DNA of 64,000 nucleotides from Ehretia macrophylla (GCA_037974665.1 CM075780.1:4374501-4438500); one strand, 5' to 3'. Shown: positions 1 to 11,573, counted from the stretch's first letter. Notes: generated from the sequence alone by a model not told the origin. A program made the numbers and translations.

Positions 1-234
1 TTTGCTATGTTTTTCCTTCCCGGATCGTATGTCGTGAACTGTTAAAAGGACGACAACTTGACTCGCGGGACATCAGAGGGCCTTACAACGTGGCGATATC
101 ACGTCTTGCAAGCATGCTGCGTTGTTGAAGTGGATGGGTTGTCGTTAAGCCCATTGGGCCTTTTGAATGGGCCATCTCACTAGGCTCAGACTGTGAACAG
201 TCAACACATAAAGGAATTGTGCCGTCAACATGAC

Positions 235-354
235 GGGTACGATCATACCAGCAATAATGCACCGTATCCCATAAGAACTCTGAAGTTAAGCGTGCTTGGG
301 CGAGAGTAGTACTAGGATGGGTGACCCCCTGGGAAGTCCTCGTGTTGCACCGCC
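235..354 (+). rRNA. 5S rRNA: 5S rRNA gene, 5S-01
   Basis: Full-length 5S gene with internal A box, intermediate element and C box. Promoter class ATAAAGG. Differences: G5A, C20A, G31T, C39A, C47T, C118G. Confidence 0.95.
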
Positions 355-573
355 TTTTCAATTTTTTTTGCCCTGGTTAGGGTTGCCAAGATACTTTATC
401 CATCAAATCTCTATTACTGAATCCCATGGAACATTGGGCAAGACAACTAAGCTTCACGTAGAGGCTGGGCCCGTAAACCGACAGCGTAGGGTTTGTGACC
501 AGGTCTCCGTCGCTGCGATGCCCATAACTTTTGATCCGTAAGGAGTTACGCGGCGCACAGCATACAGTTGCAA

Positions 574-588
574 AGCTCTCTGAGAGCT
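574..588. repeat. conserved spacer palindrome (example)
   Basis: AGCTCTC-T-GAGAGCT, seven-base arms around one base, about 220 bp after the end of 5S-01. It recurs in almost every spacer with occasional one-base breaks, for example CTCAGAGAGCTC forms that keep the symmetry. Its role is unknown. Confidence 0.75.
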
Positions 589-911
589 CTACGACTGGGG
601 CAGCCAGCATACACACTGTGCCTGTTTTTAGAGCCCAAAATCGAACGTTTTCATCAGTTTCAGGCCACTTTTCTTCTTTTGCTCTATTTTTTCGTCCCGG
701 ATCGTACCTCGTGAACTGTTAAAAGGACAAAAACCTGACTCGCGGGACATCATAGGGCCCTACAACGTGTCGATATCACGTCTTGCAAGCATGCTGCGTT
801 GTTGAAGCAAATGGGTTGTCGTTAAACCCATTGGGCCTTTTGAATGGGCCATCTCTCTATGCTGGGACTGTGAACAGTTAACACATAAAGGAATTGTGCC
901 CTCAACATGAC

Positions 912-1031
912 GGGTGCGATCATACCAGCACTAATGCACTAGATCCCATCAGAACTCCAAAGTTAAGCGTGCTTGGGCGAGAGTAGTACTAGGATGGGTA
1001 ACCCCTTGAGAAGTCCTCGTGTTGCACCCCC
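912..1031 (+). rRNA. 5S rRNA: 5S rRNA gene, 5S-02
   Basis: Full length, promoter ATAAAGG. Differences C29T, G30A, G48A, G89A, C95T, G98A are all C-to-T or G-to-A; three lie at CpG sites. Confidence 0.95.
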
Positions 1032-1502
1032 TTTTCAATTTTTTTGGCCCAGGTTAGGGTTGCCAAGATACTTTATCCACCAAACCTCTATTACTGAATC
1101 CCACGGAACATTGGGCAAGACAACTTCGCTTCACGTAGAGGCTGGGCTCGCAAACCGACGGCGTAGGGTTTGCGACCAGGTCTTCGTCGCTCCGGTGCCC
1201 ATAACTTTTGATCCGTAAGGAGTTACGCGGCGCACAGCATACCGTTGCAAAGCCATCTGAGAGCTCTACGACGTGGGCAGCCAGCTTGCTTGCTGTGCCC
1301 ATTTCTGGAGCCCAAAATCGAACGTTTTCATCAGTTTAATGCCACTTTTCTTCTTTTGCTCTGTTTTTTCGTCCCGGATCGTACGTCGTGAACTGTTAAA
1401 AGGACGACAACCTGACTCGCGGGAAATCCGAGTGCCCTACAATGTGTCGATATAACGTCTTGCGAGGATGCTGCGTTGTTGAAGCGAATGGGTTGTCTTT
1501 AA

Positions 1503-1527
1503 GCCCATTGGGCCTTTTGAATGGGCC
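1503..1527. promoter_or_regulatory. inverted repeat with site II (TGGGCC) motifs, upstream of 5S-03
   Basis: GCCCATT and AATGGGC arms separated by ten bases, lying at about -86 to -62 of 5S-03. The segment carries two TGGGCC hexamers. TGGGCC/T is the site II element bound by TCP proteins in promoters of ribosomal-protein and cell-cycle genes. The block is repeated upstream of most 5S copies. A role in 5S transcription is inference. Confidence 0.55.
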
Positions 1528-1588
1528 ATCTCTCTAGGCTGGGACTGTGAATAGTTAACACATAAAGGAATTATGCCCTCAACATGAC

Positions 1589-1708
1589 GGGTGCGATCAT
1601 ATCAGCACTAATGCACCGGATCCCATCAGAACTCCAAAGTTAAGTGTGCTTGGCCGAGAGTAGTACTAGGATGGGTGACCCCCTGCGAAGTCCTCGTGTT
1701 GCACCCCA
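1589..1708 (+). rRNA. 5S rRNA: 5S rRNA gene, 5S-03
   Basis: Full length, promoter ATAAAGG. Differences C14T, G48A, C57T, G66C, G98C, C120A. Confidence 0.95.
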
Positions 1709-2265
1709 TTTTCAATTTTTTTTGCCCTGGTTAAGGTTGCCAAGATACTTTATCCACCAAATCTCTATTACTAAATCCCACGGAACATTGGGCAAGACAA
1801 CTTCGTTTCCCGTAGAGGTTGAGCCCGCAAACCGAGGGCGTAAGGTTTGTGACCAGGTTTCCATCGCTCCGGTGCCCATAACTTTTGATCCGTAAGGAGT
1901 TACGCAGCGCACAGCATACCGTTGCAAAGCTCTCTGAGAGCTCTACGACGGGGGCAGCCAGTATGTTCGCTGTGCCCCTTTTTGGAACCCAAAATAGAAC
2001 GTTTCCATTAGTTTCGGGCCCCTTTTCTTTTTTTGCTCTGTTTTTCCAACCCGGATCGTACGTCATGAACTGTTAAAAGGACAAAAACCTGACTCGCAGG
2101 ACATCAGAGGGACCTGCAACGTGTCGATATCACGTCTTGCAAGCATGCTGCATTGTTGAAGCGGATGGGTTGTCGTTAAACCCATTGGGCCTTTTGAATG
2201 GGCCATCTCTCTAGGCTGGGACTGTGAACAGTTAACACATAAAGGAATTGTGCCCTCAACATGAC

Positions 2266-2385
2266 AGGTGGGATCATACCAGCACTAATGCAACGGATCC
2301 CATCAGAACTCCGAAGTTAAGCGTGCTTGGGCGAGAGTAGTACTAGGATGGGTGACCCCCTGGGAAGTCCTCGTGTTGCACCCCC
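2266..2385 (+). rRNA. 5S rRNA: 5S rRNA gene, 5S-04
   Basis: Full length, promoter ATAAAGG. Only G1A, C6G and C28A differ; the internal promoter is intact. Confidence 0.95.
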
Positions 2386-2942
2386 TTTTCAATTTTTTTT
2401 GCCCTGGTTCGGGTTGCCAAGATACTTTATCCTCCAAATCTCTTTTACTGAGTCCCATGGAACATTGGGCAAGACAACTTCGCCTCACGTAGAGGCTGGG
2501 CCCGCAAACCGAGGGTGTAGGTTTTGTCACCAGGTCTCCATCGCTCCAGTGCCCATAACTTTTGATCCGTAAGGTGTTACGCGGCGCACAGCATACCATT
2601 GCAAAGCTCTCTGAGAGCTTTATGACGGGGGCAGCCAGGATACTCACTGTGCCCGATTTTCGAGCCCAAAATTGAACGTTTTCATCAGTTTCAGGCCACT
2701 TTTCTTCTTTTGCTCTGTTTTTTCGTCCCGGATCGTACGTCATGAACTGTTAAAAGGACGACAACCAGACTCGCTGGACATCAGAGGGCCCTGCAACGTG
2801 TTGATATCACGTCTTGCAAGCATACTGCGTTGTTGAAGCGGATGGGTTGTCGTTAAGCCCATTGGGCCTTTTGAATGGGCCATCTCTCTAGGCTGGTACT
2901 GTGAACAGTTAACACATAAAGGAATTGTGCCCTTAACATGAC

Positions 2943-3062
2943 GGGTGCGATTGTACCAGGACAAATGCACCGTATTCCATCAGAACTCTGAAGTTAAGCG
3001 TGCTTGGACGAGAGAAGTACTAGGATGGGTGACCCCCTGGGAAGTCCTCGTGTTGCACCTCC
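2943..3062 (+). rRNA. 5S rRNA: 5S rRNA gene, 5S-05 (diverged)
   Basis: Full length, promoter ATAAAGG. Ten differences: C10T, A11G, C18G, T21A, G31T, C34T, C47T, G66A, T73A, C118T. Probably not a source of normal 5S rRNA. Confidence 0.93.
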
Positions 3063-3618
3063 ATTTCAATTTTTTTTGCCCTGGTTAGGGTTGCCAAGAT
3101 ACTTTATCCATCAAATCTCTATTTCTGAATCCCACGGAACATTGGGCAACACAACTTTGCTTCACGTAGAGGCTGGGCCCGCAAACCAAGGGCATAGGTT
3201 TAGTGACCAGGTCTACGTCGCTCCGGTGCCCATAACTTTTGATCCGTAAGGAGTTACGCGGCGCACACCATACAGTTGCAAAGCTCTCTGAGAGCTCTAC
3301 GGCGGGGGCAGCCAGCTTGCTCGCTGTGCTCGTTTTTCGAGCCCAAAATTGAACATTTTCATCAGTTTAAGGCCACTTTTCTTCTTTTGCTCTGTTTTTC
3401 CATCCCGGATCGTACGTCATGAACTGTTAAAAGGATGACAACCTGACTAGCGGGATATCAGAGGTCCTTGCAACTTGTCGATATCACGTCTTGCAAGCAT
3501 GCTGCGTTGTTGAAGCGGATGGGTTGTCGTTAAGCCCATTGGGCCTTTTGAAGGGCCATCTCTCTAGGCTTGGACTGTGAACAGTTATGACATAAAGGAA
3601 TTGTGCCCTCAACATGAT

Positions 3619-3738
3619 GGGTGTGTTCATACCAGCACTAATGTACCGGATCCCATCAGAACTCCGAAGTTAAGCGTGCTTGGGTGAGAGTAGTTCTAGG
3701 ATGGGTGACCCCTTGGGAAATCCTCGTGTTGCACCCCC
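3619..3738 (+). rRNA. 5S rRNA: 5S rRNA gene, 5S-06
   Basis: Full length, promoter ATAAAGG. Differences C6T, A8T, C26T, C67T, A77T, C95T, G102A; five are shared with 5S-07, so the two are recent sisters. The spacer after it carries a 165-bp partial duplication. Confidence 0.95.
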
Positions 3739-3817
3739 TTTTAAATTTTTTTTGCCCTGGTTAGGGTTGCCATGATACTTTATCCACCAAATCCCTATTA
3801 CTAAATCCCACGGAACA

Positions 3818-4147
3818 TTGGGCAAGATAACTTCGCTTCACGTAGAGGTTGGGCCCGCAAACCGAGGGCATAGGGTTTGTGACCAGGTCTCCGTCGCTCC
3901 GGTGCCCATAAATTTTGATCCGTAAGGAGTTATACGGCGCACAACATACCGTTACAAAGCTCTCAGAGAGCTTTACGATGGGTTGGGCAAGACAACTTTC
4001 CTTCACGTAGAGGCTGGGCCCGCAAACCAAGGGCATAGGTTTTATGACCAGGTCTATGTCGCTCCGGTGCCCATAACTTTTGATCCGTAAGGAGTTACGT
4101 GGTGCACACCATACAGTTGCAAAGCTCTCTGAGAGCTCTACGACGGG
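3818..4147 (+). repeat. partial spacer duplication (two 165-bp copies)
   Basis: A spacer segment starting at TTGGGCAAGA occurs at 3818 and again at 3983, 165 bp apart, lengthening this unit to 840 bp. The second copy carries variants of the spacer after 5S-05 (AACCAAGGGCATAGG, CACACCATACAG) and not those of the first copy. This fits unequal exchange between neighbouring units. Confidence 0.85.
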
Positions 4148-4458
4148 GGCAGCCAGCTTGCTCGATGTACCCATTTTTCGAGCCAAAAATTGAACGTTTT
4201 CATCAGTTTTAGGCCACTTTTCTTCTTTTGCTCTGTTTTTCCGTCTCGGATCATACGTCATGAAATGTTAAAAGGATGACAACTGACTAACGGGATATCA
4301 GAGGGCCTTGCAACGTGTCGATATCACGACTTGCAAGCATGCTGCGTTGTTGAAGCGGATGGGTTGTCGTTAAGCCCATTGGGCCTTTTGGAGGGCCATC
4401 CCTCTAGGCTGGGACTGTGAACAGTTAAGACATAAAGGAATTGTGCCCTCAACATGAT

Positions 4459-4578
4459 GGGTGTGTTCATACCAGCACTAATGTACCGGAACCCATCAGA
4501 ACTCCGAAGTTAAGCGTGTTTGGGCGAGAGTAGTTCTAGGATGGGTGACCCCCTGGGAAATCCTCGTGTTGCACCCCC
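4459..4578 (+). rRNA. 5S rRNA: 5S rRNA gene, 5S-07
   Basis: Full length, promoter ATAAAGG. Differences C6T, A8T, C26T, T33A, C61T, A77T, G102A; close sister of 5S-06. Confidence 0.95.
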
Positions 4579-5135
4579 TTTTAAATTTTTTTTGCCCTGG
4601 TTAGGGTTGCCATGATATTTTATCCACCAAATCCCTATTACTAAATCCCACGGAACATTGGGCAAGATAACTTCGCTTCACGTAGAGGTTGGGCCCGCAA
4701 ACCGAGGGCGTAGGGTTTGTGACCTGGTCTCCGTCGCTCCGGTGCCCATAACTTTAGATCCGTAAGGAGTTACGCGGCGCACAGCATACCGTTGCAAAGC
4801 TCTTAGAGAGCTATATAATGGAGGTAGCCAGCATGCTCGCTATGCCCCTTTTTGGAGCCCAAAATTGAACGTTTTCATCAGTTTTAGGCCACTTTTCTTC
4901 TTTTGCTATGTTTTTCCGTCCCGGATCGTACGTCATGAACTGTTAAAAGGACGATAACCTGACTCGCGGGACATCAGAGGGCCCTGCAACGTGTCGATAT
5001 CATGTCTTCCAAGCATGTTGCGTTGTTGAAGCGGATGGGTTGTCGTTAAGCCCATTTGGCCTTTTGAATGGGCCATCTCTCTAGGCTGGGACTGTGAACA
5101 GTTAACACATAAAGGAATTGTGCCCTCAACATCAC

Positions 5136-5255
5136 GGGTGCGATCATACCAGCACTAATGCACCGGATCCCATCAGAACTCCAAAGTTAAGCGATCTTGG
5201 GCGAGAGTAGTACAAGGATGGGTGACCCCCAGGGAAGTCCTCGTATTGTACACCC
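5136..5255 (+). rRNA. 5S rRNA: 5S rRNA gene, 5S-08
   Basis: Full length, promoter ATAAAGG. Differences G48A, T59A, G60T, T79A, T96A, G110A, C114T, C117A; two fall at the A-box end. Confidence 0.94.
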
Positions 5256-5812
5256 TTTTCAATTTTCTTTGCCCTGGTTAGGGTTGCCAAGATACTTTAT
5301 CCACCAAATCTCTATTACTGAATCCCACGGAACAATGGGCAAGACAACTTCGTTTCACGTATAGGCTGGGCCCGCATACCGAGGGCGTAGGGTTTGTGAC
5401 CAGGTCTCCGTCGATCCGGTGCCCATAACTTTCGATCCGTAATGAGTTACGCGTCGCACAGCATACCGTTGCAAAGCTCTCTGAGAGCTCTACGACAGGG
5501 GTAGCCAGCATGCTCGCTGTGCCCCTTTTTGGAGCCCAAAATTGAACGTTTTCATCAGTTTAAGGCCATTTTTCTTATTTTGCTCTGTTTTTCTGTCCCG
5601 GATCGTACGTCATGAACTGTTAAAAGGACGACAACCTGACTCGGGGAACATCAGAGGGCCTTGCAACGTGTTGATATCACGTCTTACAAGCATGCGGAGT
5701 TGTTGAAGCGAATGGATTGTCGTTAAGCCCATTGGGCCTTTTAAATGGGCCATCTCTCTAGGCTGGGACTGTGAACAGTTAACACATAAAGGAATTGTGC
5801 CCTCAACATGAC

Positions 5813-5932
5813 GGGTGTGATCATACCAGTGCTAATGCACCGGATCCAATCAGAACTCTGAAGTTAAGCGTGCTTGGGCGAGAGTAGTACTAGGATGGGT
5901 GACCCCCTGGGAAGTCCTCGTATTGCACTCCC
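5813..5932 (+). rRNA. 5S rRNA: 5S rRNA gene, 5S-09
   Basis: Full length, promoter ATAAAGG. Differences C6T, C18T, A19G, C36A, C47T, G110A, C117T. Confidence 0.95.
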
Positions 5933-6489
5933 TTTTCAATTTTTTTTGCCCTGGTTAGGGTTGCCAAGATACTTTATCCACCAAATCTCTATTATTGAAT
6001 CCCACGGAACATTGGGCACGACAACTTCACTTCACGTAGAGGCTGGGCCCGCTAACCGAGGGCGTAGAGTTTGTGACCAGGTCTCCGTCGCTCCGGTGCC
6101 CATAACTTTCGATCCGTAAGGAGTTACGCGGCGCACAACATACCATTGCAAAGCTCTCTAAGAGCTCTACGACGGGGGCAGCCAGCTTGCTCGCTGTGCC
6201 CGTATTTGGAGCCCAAAATCGAACGTTTTCATCAGTTTCAGGCCACTTTTCTTCTTCTGCACTATTTTTCCATCCCGGATCGTACGTCGTGAACTGTTAA
6301 AAGGATGACAATCTGACTCGCAGGACATCAGAGGGCCCTACATCGTGTTGATATCACGTCTTGCGAGGATGCTACCTTGTTGAAGCGGATGTGTTGTCGT
6401 TAAGCCCATTGGGCCTTTTGAATGGGCCATCTCTCTAGGTTGGGACTGTGAACAGTTAACACATAAAGGAATTGTGCCCTCAACATGAC

Positions 6490-6609
6490 GGGTATGATCA
6501 TACCAGTGCTAATGCACCGGATCCCATCAGAACTCCGAAGTTAAGCGTGCTTGGGCAAGAGTAGTACTAGGATGGGTGACCCCATGGGAAGTCCTCGTGT
6601 TGCACCCAC
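6490..6609 (+). rRNA. 5S rRNA: 5S rRNA gene, 5S-10
   Basis: Full length, promoter ATAAAGG. Differences G5A, C6T, C18T, A19G, G68A, C95A, C119A; shares C18T/A19G with 5S-09. Confidence 0.95.
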
Positions 6610-7166
6610 TTTTAAATTTTTTTTGCCCTAGTTAGGGTTGCCAAGATACTTTATCCACCAAATCTCTATTACTGAATCCCACGGAACATTGGGCAAGACA
6701 ACTTCGTTTCACATAGAGGCTGGGACCGCAATCCGAGGGCGTAGGGTTTGTGACCAGGTCTCCGTCGCTCTGGTGTCCATAATTTTTGATCCGTAAGGAG
6801 TTACGCGGCGCACAACATACCGTTGCAAAGCTCTCTGAGAGCTCTACGATGGGGGCAGCCAGCTTGATCGCTGTGCCCATTTTTGGAGCTGAAAATCGAA
6901 CGTTTTCATTAGTTTCAGGCCACTTTTCTTCTTTTGCTCTGTTTTTTCGTCCCGGATCAAACGTTATGAACTGTTAAAAGGACGACAACCTGACTCGCGG
7001 GACGTCAGAGGGCCCTACAATGTGTCGATATAATGTCTTGCGAGGATGCTGCGTTGTTGAAGTGGAAGGGTTGTCGTTAAGCCCTTTGGGCCTTTTGAAT
7101 GGGCTATCTCTCTAGGCTGGGACTGTGAACCGTTAACACATATAGAAATTGTGCGCTCAAAATGAC

Positions 7167-7286
7167 GTGTGCGATCATACCAGCACTAATGCACCGGATC
7201 CCATCAGAACTCCGAAGTTAAGCTTGCTTGGGTGAGAGTAGTACTAGGATGGGTGACCCCCTAGGAAGTCCTCGTGTTGCACCCCC
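7167..7286 (+). rRNA. 5S rRNA: 5S rRNA gene, 5S-11
   Basis: Full length. Promoter reads ATATAG, the only clear one of that class in the left segment. Differences G2T, G58T, C67T, G97A. Confidence 0.95.
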
Positions 7287-7843
7287 TTTTCAATTTTTTT
7301 TGCCCTGGTTAGGGTTGCCAAGATACTTTATCCACTAAATCTCTATTACTGAATCCCACGGAACATTGGGCAAGACAACTTCGTTTCACGTTGAGGCTGG
7401 GCCAGCAAACCGAGGGCATAGGGTTTGTGACTAGGTCTCCGTCGCTCTGGTGCCCATAACTTTTGATCCTTAAGAAGTTACACGGCGCACAACATACCGT
7501 TGCAAAGCTCTCTGAGAGCTCTACGACGGGGGCAGCTAGCTTGCTCGCTGTGCCCATTTTTGGAAACCAAAATCGAACGTTTTCATCAGTTTCAGGCCAC
7601 TTTTTTTCTTTTGCTCTATTTTTTCATCCCGGATCGTACGTCATGAACTATTAAAAGGACGACAACCTAACTCGCGGGATATCAGAGTGCCCTACAATGT
7701 GTCAATATCACGTCTTGCAAGCATGATGCGTTGTTGAAGCAGATGGGTTGTCGTAAAGCCCATTGGGCCTTTTGAATGGGCCATCTCTCTAGGCTGGGAC
7801 TGTGAACAGTTAACACATAAAGGAATTGTGCCCTCAATATGAC

Positions 7844-7963
7844 GGGTGCGATCATACCAGCACTATTGCACTGGATCTCATCAGAACTCCGAAATTTAGC
7901 GTGCTTGGGCGAGAGTAGTACTAGGGTGAGTAACCCCATTGGAAGTCCTCGTGTTGCACCCCC
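7844..7963 (+). rRNA. 5S rRNA: 5S rRNA gene, 5S-12 (diverged)
   Basis: Full length, promoter ATAAAGG. Ten differences: A23T, C29T, C35T, G51A, A54T, A83G, G86A, G89A, C95A, G97T. A box and C box are both hit, so it is probably inactive. Confidence 0.93.
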
Positions 7964-8520
7964 TTTTAAATATTTTTTGCCCTGGTTAGGGTTGCCAAGA
8001 TACTTTATCCACCAAATCTCTATTACTGAATCCCACGAAAAATTGGGCAAGACAACTTCGCTTCACGTAGAGGTTGGGCCCGAAAACCGAGGGCGTAGGG
8101 TTTGTGACCAGGTCTCCGTCGCTCCAGTGCCCATAACTTTTGATCCGTAAGGAGTTACGCGGCGTACAACATACCGTTGCAAAGCTCTCTGAGAGCTCTA
8201 CGACGGGGGCATCTAGCTTGCTTGCTTTGCCCATTTTTGGAACCCAAAATCGAACGTTTTCATCAGTTTCAGGCCACTTTTTTTCTTTTGCTCTATTTTT
8301 TCGTCTCGGATCGTACGTCGTGAACTGTTAAAAGGACGACAACCTAACTCGCGGGACATCAGAGGGCCCTACAACGTGTCGATATCACGTCTTGAAAGCA
8401 TACTGCGTTGTTGAGGCGGATAGGTTGTCGTTAAGCCCATTGGGCCTTTTGAATGGGCCATCTGTCTAGGCTGGGACTGTGAACAGTTAACACATAAAGG
8501 AATTATGCCCTCAACATGAC

Positions 8521-8640
8521 GGGTGTGATCATACCAGCACTAATGCACCGGATCTCATCAGAACTCCGAACTTAATCGTGCTTGGGCGAGAGTTGTACTA
8601 GGATGGGTGACCCCCTTGGAAGTCCTCGTGTTGCACCCCC
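8521..8640 (+). rRNA. 5S rRNA: 5S rRNA gene, 5S-13
   Basis: Full length, promoter ATAAAGG. Differences C6T, C35T, G51C, G56T, A74T, G97T; two are in the A box. Confidence 0.94.
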
Positions 8641-9197
8641 TTTTCAATTTATTTTGCCCTGGTTACTGTTGCCAGGATACTTTATCCACCAAATCTCTAT
8701 TACTGAATCCCACGGAACACTGGGCAAGACAACTTCGCTTCACATAGAGGCTGGGCCAGCAAACCGAGGGCGTAAGGTTTGTGACCAGGTCTTTGTCGTT
8801 CTGGTGCCCATAACTTTTGATCGGTAAGGAGTTACGCGGCGCACAACATACCGTTGCAAAGCTCTCTAAGAGCTCTACGACGGTGGCAGCCAGCTTGCTC
8901 ACTGTGCCTAATTTTGGAGCCCAAAATCGAACGTTTTCATCAGTTTCAGGCCACTTTTCTTCTTTTTCTCTATTTTTTCGTCCCGGATCATACGTTGTGA
9001 ACTGTTAAACGGACGACAACCTGACTCGTGGTACGTCAGAGGGCCTTACAATGTGTCGATATAACGTCTTGCGAGGATGCTCCGTTGTTGAAGCAGAAGG
9101 GTTGTCGTTAAGCCCATTGGGCCTTTTGAATGGGTCATCTCTCTAGGCTGGGACTGTGAACCGTTAACATAAATAGGAATTGTGCCCTCAACATGAC

Positions 9198-9317
9198 GGG
9201 CGCAATTATAATAGCACTAATGCACTGGATCCCACTAGAACTCCGAAGTTAAACGTGCTTGGGCGAGAGTAGTACTTGGATGGGTGACCCCCTGGGAAGT
9301 CCTCGTGTTGCACCCCA
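9198..9317 (+). rRNA. 5S rRNA: 5S rRNA gene, 5S-14 (diverged)
   Basis: Full length. Upstream box reads ATAAATAGG with a changed spacing. Differences T4C, G7A, C10T, C14A, C15T, C29T, T38C, C39T, G56A, A80T, C120A. Confidence 0.92.
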
Positions 9318-9873
9318 TTTTCAATTTTTTTTGCCCTAGTTAGGGTTGCCAAGATACTTTATCCACTAAATCTCTATTATTGAATCCCACGGAACATTGG
9401 GCAAGACAACTTCATTTCAGGTAGAGGCTAGGCCAGCAAATCGAGGGCGTAGGGTTTGTGACCAGGTCTCCGTCGCTCCGGTGCCCATAACTTTTGATCC
9501 GGAAGGAGTTACGCAGCGCACAGCATACCGTTGCAAAGCTCTCTTAGAGCTCTACGACGGGGGCCACTAGTATGCTCGCTGTGCCCTTTTTGGAGCCCAA
9601 AATTGAACGTTTTCATCAGTTTCAGGCCACTTTTCTTCTTTTGCTCTATTTCTCCATCTCGGATCGTACGTCGTGAATTGTTAAAAGGACGACAACCTGA
9701 CTCGCGGGACATCAGAGGGCCCTACAATGTGTCGATATCACGTCTTGCAAGCATGCTGCGTTGTTGAAGCGGATGGGTTGTCGTTAAGCCCATTAGGCCA
9801 TTTGAATGGGCCATCTCTCTAGGCTGGGACTGTGAACAGTTAACACATAAAGGAATTGTGCCCTCAACATGAC

Positions 9874-9993
9874 GTATGCGATCATACCAGCACTAATGCA
9901 CCGTATTCGATCAGAACTCTGAAGTGAAGCGTGCTTGGGCGATAGTAGTACTAGGATGGGTGACCCCTTGGGAAGTCCTCGTGTTGCACCTCC
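9874..9993 (+). rRNA. 5S rRNA: 5S rRNA gene, 5S-15 (diverged, next to retroelement)
   Basis: Full length, promoter ATAAAGG. Ten differences: G2T, G3A, G31T, C34T, C36G, C47T, T53G, G70T, C95T, C118T. Its spacer is cut by the retroelement 119 bp after the gene. Confidence 0.93.
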
Positions 9994-10107
9994 TTTTCAA
10001 TTTTTTTTGCCCTGGTTAGGGTTGCCAAGATACTTTATCCACCAAATCTCTATTACTGAATCCCAAGGAACATTGGGTAAGACAATTTCGCTTCACGTAG
10101 AGGCTGG

Positions 10108-10112
10108 GCCCG
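10108..10112. repeat. target-site duplication, left copy (GCCCG)
   Basis: GCCCG directly before the TGTCACGCC end of the LTR, repeated exactly at 25798-25802 after the CCTCACA end. Five bases is the usual duplication length of Ty3/gypsy integrase. Confidence 0.95.
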
Positions 10113-11080
10113 TGTCACGCCCCAACCCGGCCTATAAAGGTTTGACTCGGGTGTGATCAAAACATTCAAGTCCTTTCAAGTACTTAGTCGTTCAAGGAGG
10201 TTTAGCACTTAACGTTTTACCCTAGACTCCAAAATTTTTCCTAAAAACCAGCAGCATAACCGCTGTAATTGGGTTCAATTGATTTGCCTATGGGTTATTT
10301 CGACGTCCCGTTTGTTTTATAACCTAACATGATACTATGTCTCGTTTGTTTGTTTGACCTCATTTCAAAATATACCTGTTTAAGATTGGATAAATTCATT
10401 GACTTAGTTCTTAGCTAAAGCATCATGACCTAAGATAGATACTAGCGGTAATAAGAGCAAAACGATCATAGTAGTATTATGTCTAGCATCAGTCTACTTA
10501 ATATAAGTACAAACCAAAATTAGACCCCAAATTACAACGGGGGTCTTTTACATCACAACATCAAGCAATATAAAAGGAAATAGTTTTCAAGTAACACAAT
10601 GATCACAAGCAGCCATAATCAAGCAAAGCAAACAAGACAGGTAACCACTCCAGGGGTTCATCATTAGGCACATTGTCTTCGGGTTCCTGTACCTGTTCTT
10701 CTTCACCTGGGATGATAAAAGAGGGTTTGTCCTTATGAACTCAGCGAGGGGGAACGAGAAATAAGTTTGAAACTCATTTTCTGGTTCAACTTATGAAAAT
10801 CCATTTTTCAAACATGAATATAACAGAAACATAAGTACAGAAAAGGAATACTGGTCTTTCCTCCCCGAGGTTCTCTAGGAACCAAGCGAGAGTACTTATA
10901 CACATACTAAAAAGGATACATTGAGCTTTTCCTCTCAGATCAGTTCCAGGATCAATTGTTGCGGCCGACTTCAAATCATTCCCCAAACACGCCAGGTGGG
11001 TGTACTGCGGATGTACCCCGAAATCCTACGACCCAACTCTTCGAGGAAGTCTAGCCCCCACGCGAGAGAGGGAATGGGAC

Positions 11081-11142
11081 CATGGTAGTCACGGGTGCAC
11101 CGGCAAGCCCGATGCCGCCCGGTGTGCGTGATCGCTACCATG
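11081..11142. repeat. strong hairpin in 3' LTR
   Basis: CATGGTAG-TCACG ... CACCGG, a 15-base loop region, then CCGGTG ... CGTGA ... CTACCATG. Three stem blocks of 8, 5 and 6 bp fold into one long hairpin inside a GC-rich island of an otherwise AT-rich LTR. The same structure is at 15930-15992 and 23498-23559. Confidence 0.75.
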
Positions 11143-11573
11143 CCAACAGGAAAGGTTGCAACCTTGTATGCAATGCACATTCATGGCAGGAAATATATCA
11201 CAGTAGGAGGACAACAAAGTAGGTTGCCTCCGGACAGTCATAAGATTGCACATTGATAGATAAACAAGCAGGGCACGATAAGACAGGAAATTTCACTTGA
11301 AAGGCATATAGAGTTATATGAAAATTAAACAGGCAGCCATGTAACACATGTAAAACAGGCCATATAACTCATTAAGAAGTCCACGTGATCAAGTGATAAG
11401 ATTATTCAACATGCAATGATATCCTCATGGGTTCGGATGCAAGGAAAGCTTATTTATCAACATGCAATGGTCAAAATCCCATTAAAAGTTATAAGACAAT
11501 TACGGGCAGCCCACTAAGCATATAATTCCACACAATATCCAAATGATCAACACTTAGCAAGACTACCTAGTCA

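Larger units (their letters stand above)
1..10112 (+). repeat. 5S rDNA tandem array, left segment (15 genes)
   Basis: Tandem repeat with a spacing of 676-678 bp between gene starts, except 840 bp between 5S-06 and 5S-07. Every unit has a 5S rRNA gene on the + strand and a spacer of about 557 bp. The first 234 bases are the tail of a truncated unit. The last unit is cut by the retrotransposon at 10113, about 119 bp after the end of 5S-15, and continues at 25798. Nearly all promoters here are of the ATAAAGG class; 5S-11 is ATATAG and 5S-14 is odd. Apart from the genes, spacers hold only the short motifs listed separately. The open frames in these units are translations of the repeat and not real genes. 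Confidence 0.97.

Noticed and set aside
296..541. An 81-residue open frame starting inside the 5S gene, repeated in dozens of units
   Set aside because: It is a translation of the 5S 3' half plus spacer. It recurs because the DNA is repeated, is broken in many units, and has no coding signature.
8140..8331. A 63-residue frame (MIRKELRGAQH...) and antisense frames of 60-140 residues repeated in spacers
   Set aside because: Same explanation: repeat-derived frames with frequent stops and indels and no known domain.
1..10112. CRISPR array or bacterial origin, suggested by regular spacing
   Set aside because: The 677-bp unit, plant 5S gene, Pol III signals and plant LTR element all show a plant nuclear repeat; there are no short direct repeats with unique spacers.
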